Below are positions 18,900-28,700 of a stretch of 64,000 nucleotides of DNA, piece by piece. Numbering within the stretch: the first letter of the stretch is position 1; every line of letters starts with the position of its first letter. The stretch is from Scortum barcoo (taxonomy: Eukaryota; Chordata; Actinopteri; Centrarchiformes; Terapontidae): the NCBI GenBank assembly GCA_023238725.1, contig CM041553.1, forward strand, positions 22,188,501-22,252,500, read 5' to 3'. The notes under the pieces are model-generated. The model saw nothing but the letters and a program-made list of their open reading frames with translations, made no database searches and had not been told where the DNA came from. The translations under genes were made by a program, and so were the position numbers.

Positions 18900-20050
18900 T
18901 AAATGGTGCTGAGCAGTGTGAATATGCACAGGGGGCCGTGGGAACCTCGAGCTCCGCCCGGGGCGCTCAGCTGTCACCGGGATGTGAACAAACGGGGAGT
19001 TGGGGCTGGAAGCAGGCTCGGTCCTTTGGCCTGCTGGAGGCTCTACCCCCCCTTATTGTCTGTCCCGTAAAAACATCTGCTGTGGGGGGAAAATAGTGGA
19101 AAAAATGACGGTCCTAATAAAACCAGAAGAGAAAAAGAGGAAAAAAAATACACCCGGACTGTACTAGAGCAAAACAGGGGAAAAAGGGCTCATATTTCGA
19201 CAGAGAAAATTATTGTTTTTTTCTGCGGTGTTTCTTTCCACTAGGTTTTTTAATGTGAACTCCACGTTGACCGGAGAGGCCTTTCGATAAATCAGCATCC
19301 ACAAACTCTCTCGTGTGTTGGCACGCGCTGTAGCCACACACGCACGTGCACACAAGTGCGAGCGCAAACAGTAAAAAAAAAAAAATCCTACGTGGACTTT
19401 TAATGTGTCTGTGAGGCTCAGTGACAAGTTGTATTCATAAAGAGAGGCGCACACTCTTTCATTCAAATTATTATTCCTCTTTTTCGGGGGGGGGCTGCTC
19501 ACCGCCTCCTCCTCCCAGTCATCGGTCGGAAAAGCTTCATTTCTACAGTACACAGGTTACAATGTGTCCTTTCACCGGACACCGTCCCTCTCTCATGAAC
19601 ACACGGACACTTTGATTTCCCTCCGCAGCGAAACGCTCAACTTATTCCTGCTTTCTTTCTTTCTCTCCTCACGAAGAAAAATCATCGTGACCCCCCTCCC
19701 TCCTTTCTTCCCTTCGAGGTGTAAGAAGAGCCCGGCTCTGCTCCCTCCGCACCGGGAGCATCACGGCGACAAATAAGCCCGCCTCAACATCAATGTGGGT
19801 GTGTGAGAGAAAAAAAAAACAAGAAATGAGCTGAGTCTGAGTTTTATCTCACCCGGCAGAGGAGCTCCATGGTGCCGGTCTGTCCGCCCTTTGTCGACCG
19901 CCTGGTGTCCCCCCCAGCTGTCTGTCTGTCCGTCAGCCCGGTGATGGGACCGGGTGGGCACGACGGCACTGAAGCGCTCTGTCTCCAGAGAGGGGAGGCA
20001 AAGTATCGCGAGATTTGGGAATGAGACACCCACCCCTGCACACACTCGCT
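18900..20050 (-). promoter_or_regulatory. CpG-rich block and probable chst12 5' UTR exon (ends 19853)
   Basis: GC and CpG content rises sharply here relative to the flanks, as at a vertebrate promoter. On the minus strand, GGAGCTCCTCTGCCGG ends at 19853 and is followed by GTGAG, a strong donor. Joined to the acceptor at 17136 this would make a noncoding first exon (about 19853-20000) for chst12, with an intron of about 2.7 kb. Exon start and transcription start are not resolved. No protein-coding gene of its own is evident, although short ORFs occur because of the high GC. Confidence 0.5.
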
Positions 20051-20263
20051 GCCTTTTCACACACACACACACACTCAGACAGACACACTGTGCTGGACAG
20101 TTTTAGGCTGTGAAATCATAAACCTGCCTACGCTTATGACACTGGTGTCCAGTGCCCCAGAGGGCGTAACTCGTAATAAACAAGAAGACTATAGAGAGAG
20201 GACACCATGGAAACCCATCTGAGTGAGGACAGTTAGGAATAATATAATAATATAATAACAGTC

Positions 20264-20550
20264 ATGATAAAGGATGAAATACTGAACCAAGATCATGAGA
20301 AACTAAGTCAAGATTTTGAGATACCAAATCGAGATTATGAGACTATGAATGAAGATTATGAGATAATAAATGAAGATTATGAGATACTGAATAAAGATAA
20401 TGAGATAGTTAACCACGATTTTGAGTTACTAACTCAAGATTATGAGAAAATAAATTAAGATTATAAAAGAATAGGTCATGAGATATTGAATCCAGATTAT
20501 AAAATAAGAAATTAAGATCAGGAGATACAGTATTGAGATTATGATATAAA
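20264..20550. repeat. 21-bp minisatellite, GAAGATTATGAGATAATAAAT-like unit
   Basis: About twelve degenerate copies of a 21-bp unit (e.g. 20350-20370, 20371-20391 and 20392-20412). Because 21 is a multiple of three, one strand stays open for 64 codons as a DYEI/N-type heptad repeat. That ORF lacks any other support as a gene. The unit is the reverse complement of the minisatellite around the RTE insertion at 8260-12010. Confidence 0.8.
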
Positions 20551-20559
20551 TCAAAATGA

Positions 20560-23360
20560 TGATTTCACCTTTATTCTTATGATGCTCAAGTTGTGTGGAT
20601 TTTCTTTTGTTTTCATAGCAGAAATGGGCTTCCACAGGGCACTGAACATATGTACGTGAAATTCATGTAAATCTGAGTGAAACTTTTAGCCTAAAAAAGA
20701 TAATAGATAAAATAGAGACTTCAGCTGTACACCTGCAGAATTATATTCCTGATCAAGTGTAACTGAACAGTTAGCTGGATAAGAAGAATATTCAAAATCC
20801 ATGTATGTGTAGATAAAACCATTTGGAGGACTAATTTTTGGTTTCTGGTTTCTGAGTGTGGTTTGGCATCCTGACTAGAACCTTAATAAGCAGTACGGTA
20901 TATAAAACCTGGACATTCATCTCACCAACTCTGATCTACTATTTACATTCTTACAGGTACCATCCAATTAAATGAGGTCAGTTGAATAATTTTTTTAGTC
21001 TGTAGTCTTGGTGGTGTTGCTGGCTGCAGTATAATTGTAAGGTGTCTTTCTCTTGGTTTGCTCCTGTGCTTCTCCACAGCTGTAGTAAATGAAGTCTTCG
21101 CGTTATTAAAAACTCTGTAAAAAGTTGAATTGAAGCACCAACACAAAAGCAAAAACTGAATATTTGAGTAAAAAAGATATTTCTTATAAGGTTTTTGTAC
21201 TGAACTGCATTACACGGTACGGGTGTTTCTGTTTCTTTGGTGACTTTGTGTAAATACTATCTTCTTTTCTGAACTTATTTTGTCAGTCATAAAAGTCTAA
21301 ACATGGTATCACCATGTTTGACTGAGGGCTATAGAGCTGTCTCTTAATGAGTATTTATAACATCTGTGGGCTGATGGGAAAATGATGGGGTGGCTGCCGT
21401 CTCCACATCAAACGGACCAGGCGGCTCACCAGCAGTCTACTGGAACTTAAGACACCAATCATGTTCCTTTAGAAAACTCAGAATGTGTTTTTCTCAGATA
21501 GCAGAACATTTTGGTCGAAACAAGAGCATCAGATTTAAAGTTTGAGCCCCCGCACTGAAGATTAGGTGGATTAATGTTCGAATAAATCACAGAGAGGAAT
21601 TATAACTTCAAATTTAGATGCTTATAGAAGTCTAATTATGAAGTTTAATGTCGCAGCATGTTAAAATTAAGTTGTGTGGCTATGAAGGTACATTTGGGAA
21701 ATTACTTTTTCTACTGAGTTGCTTACTGGCAGATATCTTCTATAAATTAGACATTAGTGGACTGCTCTATTTACAATGTCAAACATCACAAGGGACATCT
21801 GCACATAATGTACACAGCACAGATATGGAAGCAAATTCCTGTAAAAAAAAAATAGATATAGTGGGTCTGAAAAACAATTTAGACTTTTGGGTTTCACGTA
21901 AAATAACTCCAGAGGTGGGACTCTGACTATACCTCTAATAAGCAGATTATTCATCTCACCAAACTGGCAGGTAATGCAAGATGTTGGTGGACTGTTCTGT
22001 TTACCGTGTCGAACATCACAGTGAACATCTGTACGAGAGAGTGTGAACATACATTAGGCCTGGTTAATGAGGTAAAAGATCTCTGCAGCCCACAGTGTCA
22101 ATATTCAAACTGAGAGTGAATCAACACTGTGTGACCTCACATTTCCATTAAGGATGATCCATGCAGACTAATGAACCTGAGTGGTGCTGTCACATCAAGA
22201 ACTAGCTGCTCCCCGTATGTTGAGATTTACAGTGACTCAAAATGCACAACTGCACTGTGATAGTGATCTTTGGCTGAGCTAGAAAACGTCCTAACAAAAG
22301 TCCTTAAGATAGTTTATTTATGGCACAAAAAAGAGCAGTTTAAATTGCTTGTGAGTCACTGTAAGGATGTACTGATAAATGCACAACTTCAACAGCACTT
22401 TCACCTTAATGACAAGTCAGTTATCCTGCAGAATAGAGAGAACCCCGTGATCCTGGTTGTCTAAAATCTTTTAAAACCAGAAAATATGTAGGAGTGAAGC
22501 AGTGGGTTATCTCGACTTACACATATTTTCAACTACAACATTTTCAACAAGAAACATTAAAATCATGACAGCAGAGAGAAATTTCCCCTCAGGTACATTT
22601 TCCCAACAACTTACAGCCTCAGTTAAACCTTTCTTTTTAAATGTCCGACCTCTAGTGGCATCTGCACAACATGTCAGCAGCTGAGATTCTGGCTGAAACA
22701 CAACTGAGCTTTTAACTGCGACTTCTTCTGTAATCTGATTCATAATCTGTTTGTGAGACGGGATTTGTGTCAAACAACAAAGGTTTATGGTTGTTTTAAA
22801 TCCTAAACTGCAGATAAGATGATAAGTGAACAAAAGGGTCAAACTGAGAGGATGGTTAACATATTGTACACTCTACTAGTCACCTGAATGCAAACGGGAT
22901 ATTTAATTCAACTCCACCATAAATAAATGATATGCAACTTTACACTGACACTACAGGAACTGTAATGGGTGTGTATACAAATAACTATATGGTTCTATTT
23001 GAGTCTAATTCATGTGTTCATCAATTTCTTAGAGCTCAGTCTTAAAATGGCTTGTTTAACCAAAGTAACAGCATATGTCAAGACTTCCTGACACTTGTGA
23101 GGCTGTACCAGAGAACATTTAGCATTTTTGATGAATGATGTAAAAAGGTTAGCTAATTATCAAAATGGTTGGTAATCAATTTTACATCCATCAACTAAGC
23201 AGTTAAATGATAAAATCTTTCAGCACCACCTGTATACAGTATTTAGCCCTACGCTTGTGATCATGCCACTCAAGTTGGATTTTACTGGACTGGAGAACAG
23301 ATGCTTCCCTCTATAATAAAGAACCAAACACTAAGACAGAGCCAGGTTGCATTGTGTTTG
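20560..23360. other. Intergenic region between chst12 and eif3b
   Basis: No convincing gene on either strand. It contains one divergent direct duplication: about 50 bp at 21757-21808 (GGACTGCTCTATTTAC... through ACATCTGCAC) recurs at 21983-22036. A flanking motif, AAGCAGATTATTCATCTCACC, lies near 21938-21960. Otherwise AT-rich with no family I recognise. Confidence 0.5.
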
Positions 23361-23364
23361 AATG

Positions 23365-23370
23365 TTTATT
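23365..23370 (-). terminator. eif3b polyadenylation signal
   Basis: AATAAA on the minus strand, about 650 nt past the eif3b stop. A possible 3' UTR intron is suggested by CGCAG|GTAACAG just after the stop (about 24006) and a TTTTTCAG acceptor near 23912. Confidence 0.55.
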
Positions 23371-24018
23371 TAAAGTTAATCCCACTGCGCGCCCCCTCCC
23401 TGTGTGAAAGCCTAGTCTGAAAGGAGGAGGATACAGGCCACTATAGCGCCACATCAGCACATTTATTAACAAGGCTACTTGTTTAGTCACACCTCCACCC
23501 CCCATTGGTATGGCACTCTGTGCTGCCCTGTGATAACACACTAGCATGGTGAGGCTAGTTCATGAACACCCCGAGGAAGAAGAAGGTCCAATAAGAGACG
23601 GGGCTGAGTTTAGAGAGCGAGTATCTCCAATTAATGAATAGAAGAGAGAAGACCGTAATACTAAATATCAAGTTCCACAGAGAAAACAAAAAAGGGGCGG
23701 ATAATGGTGAGAGACAAAGAGAAAATATTCAATACAAAGTATTCTCTCTCGTCCCGCGATGTGGCTGCTGATCCGCAAGGCGTGCTTCAATGATGTCACT
23801 AAAGTTGGATGTTGAGGCTCGTGAACCTCAAGATTTGCGGTGTGGTCGTCGTCCTTCTCCAATCAATGACACAGTCCCTCTCTCCTCCTTCCACACAAAA
23901 ACGGATGGACTGAAAAAGAGAGAGAGAGAACACCAAGTCAAATACAGATCTAGGATGTTGTTGTGTAACGTGACTTAAAAAAGAACGTTTACAATAAGTC
24001 TGTTACCTGCGTAGGGGA

Positions 24019-25659
24019 CTACAGATCTCCAAGGGGAATGATTTCTTCGTTGATAAAAAACTCAATGGTCTCCTCCTCCCAGTCATCCACATTGCTGTCC
24101 AGCTCATCAGTATCCACTCCTGCAGGACAGAAACAAATGTCAGTGACTTTCTTAATTAAAGGTAAAGAGACAGGAAAAGGGAGTCTAGCAAGGCGTCAGT
24201 GGTAGAACAGTGAGAGAAGTCCCACCTCCTCTGAGCTCGAGGCGAATGCTCTTCTGTTCCTGATAGGTCTGCTGCGCTGCCTCCCTGTAGCAGCGGTACT
24301 CCTCCATCATGGACCTGCGCTTGTCCACCAGCTCCTACTCAAACACACACACATAAAAAACATTCAGCTTCATAACAGCAAGATATTGTGGGGATTGTGA
24401 ACATGCAGCTTGTTTCACTTTTTTCCTAATGCTTGTTATGTCTAAAGTGTTAAGGGGCTTAGTGAATTGTGTGTTTCTGGAAACTACAATTATCCCAGGA
24501 TTGGGAGTTTTGAGCTCTTTTAAATAAGATACCAATATCTCAACTCTCAATGTGTTTAGGACAATTAGCAAAAGACAAATGCTTTAAAACATACTTGAAA
24601 TTATACTGCGTTAACACTGTTTGAACTGGTTAACGAGGGTGCAGAAAATACCAAAACAGCTGACATAGTTGTGAGATTCCCAACAATATCTACTAAATAA
24701 AAAGTAAGCTGTAGATGTGAACAGCCTGGATTGGTTCAAGAAATAAACAGGTCAAACCTTAGAGGCCTTGGACTGGCTGAGACGATCCTTCTGCTCAAAG
24801 ATCTTTGAGTACTTCTTAAGATCCTTCTTGATCATCTGAAAGAGGCAGAGGGATATTTACTGTAAAGGAGGGTTCCACAGCAACAAACCAAAAGTGCGAC
24901 AAATACAATCTCAAGTTTGCGTTGCATCAGTACACAGGATCAGAGTTAGAATCAGGAGCAGCAAAGCAGCTCTCATATGAGGTGTCAGAAAGGTTAGATT
25001 TGTCATCACTGGCTCCACACACACATACAATCAGTACGTGTAGATAAAATGGTACCTTGATCTGCTCTGCGCTTAGCAGGGTTGGAGGTCTGGGTCTCCA
25101 GAGGAGCTGACAGAAGCGGTCCTTGTTGTTTTTCTGAAGAAGGCGGCCCTGGAACGTCCACAGCCAGTATGCATTGTCCACCTACATACACACACAAATT
25201 AAAAAAAAAAGTTGGATGAAAGGTATGTGAGTGCAGGTTCAGTATGAATTTCCACCTGTTGACACCAACAGTGGACCAACTGGACAGGCAGGAAAAGAAA
25301 AGACGAGTATTTTTATGTACCTTGTGGCTCCACCAGGAGACGGAGGTGACGACGTAGCGACCGGTCGGGTCCCACTCAACGTCAGAGGCCATGTAGTGCT
25401 CTGCTATGTTCATCATGGTGCAGTCTGATGTGTCCACAAAGGCAAGAGCTCCATTCATGCTGCGCACAAATACAGAAAAACATTATTCACACACACACTC
25501 AAGATGATGTTCATCAGAACTGACACACAGACATGTGAATCCATAATAGTGTGAGCCTCAGATCAGAGTTAGAATCAGGAGCATGTGCTCTCATACGAGG
25601 TGTCAGAAAAGTTATTTAGTTTGTCATCAGCGGCTTCTTGTGTGTCTCTCAATCACACT

Positions 25660-25711
<52 letters not shown>

Positions 25712-28662
25712 TATTTAACTGATATTTAACTGACCTCCTGAGTCCAGCCAGGACCAAAAACTGTCCCTGGGGGCTCCAGAAGATGCTGTTGGCCTGCTGC
25801 TTGTCGAACATCTCTGTAGAAAAAGGACAAAGTTTCACATTCGTTCGAGGATTATGGATCGGCCTTGACTGTCTACCATGGTCTCAACAGGACATTTAGC
25901 ACATCTATCCAACCAACTCACTTATGAGCTCGATCTTGCCGTTGTTTTTGACATGATAGAAGGAGACGCTGATTCTGGGAACCTCTCCGTGGAGAACAGC
26001 AAACTTGCTGCCGTTGGGTTCCCATGCAAAGGCTATGATGCTTTCTGGAAAAACAAACAAAAACAATAGATATGTTTTTTTTTCTTTTCTATGACAAACA
26101 TTCGCTGTTACTTTGAGGATATTACAGTCTTACCCTTCATCTCCACCACATCGACAGGAACCTGCTTCTCTCTCATACGGAAGATTTCAAAGTTGGTGAC
26201 CACACCCTGAAAGACATTAAAAAAATACATTTAGCTTTTCTTTTTTTTGTGTGTTTACTAGAGATGGGCAAACAATACCGAAGCTCCAAAGCTTGTATCA
26301 GTGTAATGAACCACCATGTTTCGACTCTAAGTGTTGGAGCTTGTATCGCTGTCACGTGACTGATGACGTCCGAAGCTTCAGACGTCACTGGTGCTTCATG
26401 AAGTGTTTCATTGGTTCATTGGTTTGACAAAAGCGGTTTTGGTTTGACATTGGTTTACAGCTTGAAGGCTTTGGTGCTTTACAATGCTATGATGCCTCAG
26501 TGACACTCCAAGATGTGTGTTTTGAAAGAAGCCTTTGTGAAAATAAACGTTGCACAAAGCGATGCTACTTTTTACAATGCCCATTTTCACAAGCACAACT
26601 ACTGACACTTCTATCAGATCATACTTCACTAATATGGCATAAAACATATAATTGATATGTATGTATGTAAGGATGGATGAAATACATCCTGAGAACTATA
26701 GTTATACAAAAATTGAACAATGAAAGTATTGACGGTATAGCTCAGTAGGTTGCATTTAGGTATGAAGGATCATCCAGCCATGAACACACGGCTTTATATT
26801 TTTGTCTAATATTTTCTTTTATTGCTATACACAGAAAGTGACAGAATCCACATCGCCAAAGGTTGTTTATAAACTTCATATCTGTTTAGGAACATGCAGG
26901 TTGCAGATGAGTTTTACTGCACACATTTGGGATTGAAACAATAATTTTTTGTGCGAATGCTTCGGTCAAATTATGAAACAGGTGCTGTAATTCCAGTCTG
27001 CCACCAGATGTCACTGTTCCTCATCACAGTGAAGCCCCAAAGCTTCAAATCATTTTCAGTACAAAAAGAAAGCAAGCCTCAATACTTCACAAGGCTTCAT
27101 TCGGCCATCACTAGTGTTTACACCAATGAGGTCTCTCTCTCCACTTGCGTACCTGTGTTCCTTTAGGAGTCCTGTCTACTTTCACACACAGGTAATCTCC
27201 ATTTCTCTGCCAGTGCAGTTTGCAGTCGACAACATTGAAGAGGTTGCGGACACGGATCTCCTGACGGGAAGGCATCTGCATCAGAGTCACTCTGGCTGGG
27301 ATATCCTTGTCTTCGGGTACCCAGAATGCTATGATGTTGTCGCCAGGAGACCATGAGAAGTCCCTGCAGATACACACACACACAAAAACACACAGATTCT
27401 TATCAATATCTCAATACATTTGTGTTAAGATTTTAAAGCAGGTAATTATAAGAAACAAACCATTAAAGCATTATTAAAAACTCTTACTTGATCCCGGAAA
27501 TCTTGAGACTCTTCTTGTCGAGCAAACCCATTGACTGAAAGCAGCAGAAACATGGCTTTAATATCATTTGCACAGTTAAAGTGCACACTAACTACAAATA
27601 TGTATTCTTCTGTAAGACTACTTACTGGAGTCTCATAGATGCTCAGCGTGTCTGTGGTCATCCTGGCAAAGAACTTCCCATCATGGCTCCATCTGAGGAC
27701 AAAAATGTTTCATGATGATACATTCAATCACTGCCGGAGCAACAAATGTGAAGACTAAATAAATAAGTACTGACTTGAATATGGGCCAGTGTGCAGAGCT
27801 CTCGCAGTGGAAACCTCTCTTCTTCTGTCCAGTCAGAATGTCCCAGATGATGATGGCCTGTGGGTCCTCCTTGGTGTCCATCAGTGGACTGAAGGTCACC
27901 ACGTACCTGGAAGGCATCACAACCAACACATTGAGCTCAGAAATGCCACAGTCCCCTTAACATTATCCACAAGATATAATCTCAACTTCTGAACCAGGAC
28001 TTTCAGTATTTAGATTGAGTAGCTTGTGAAAAATAAGGTGTGTCAGATTTAGTTTTCTGCAGAGGTTTTATTTTTTTTAAATGTGTCAGATATATAGTTA
28101 AGCATAATTAATATTTAGGTGAATACAAATTTAGGATCAGACTCCGTATCAGCAGGAGGGGTCCTAATCAGGGCTAATCACTGCTAAGAATTTAAAAGTA
28201 ATATGGTATATTTGTTTTTAATTATGTTATACTGATATTCTTTCTAAATAAAGAATTTTGCACACTGATGCAGCTGCATACTGGGAAAGGCACTAGTTAA
28301 AACTCATCTGTATGTGTCTCTGCTGCATTATAAGATGAAAAGATCAAATGAAAATCAGACACGTTAAAGTAGTTTAAAAAATCTACACCTCTCTTTTCAG
28401 CGTTAAACCATTTATCCAAATTTTGAGTGGATAGAAATGAGATGACTAGTACTCAAATATTTTAATATTGTCCAGAATAGTTTCTTTTCTTTTTTTAATG
28501 GTCTATCTTCTGTGCAAGCTGAACACACACACACACAGAAGAATAATTTTACCACATTTCATCATTAGTTCATTTTTGCAGAATATGGAGCAGTGAATCA
28601 TATCTAACATTTCAAAGACTGAATCAGTTCACATCACTCTGCAACACTTGATGGTAATACTT

Positions 28663-28700
<38 letters not shown>

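Noticed and set aside
20264..20458. 64-codon DYEI/N-rich repeat protein
   Set aside because: Product of a 21-bp minisatellite whose period is a multiple of three; no start context, splice or homology support.
26700..26790. Possible tRNA gene at TATAGCTCAGTAGGT
   Set aside because: A-box-like only; no B-box at the right distance and no cloverleaf stems; inside the hAT element.
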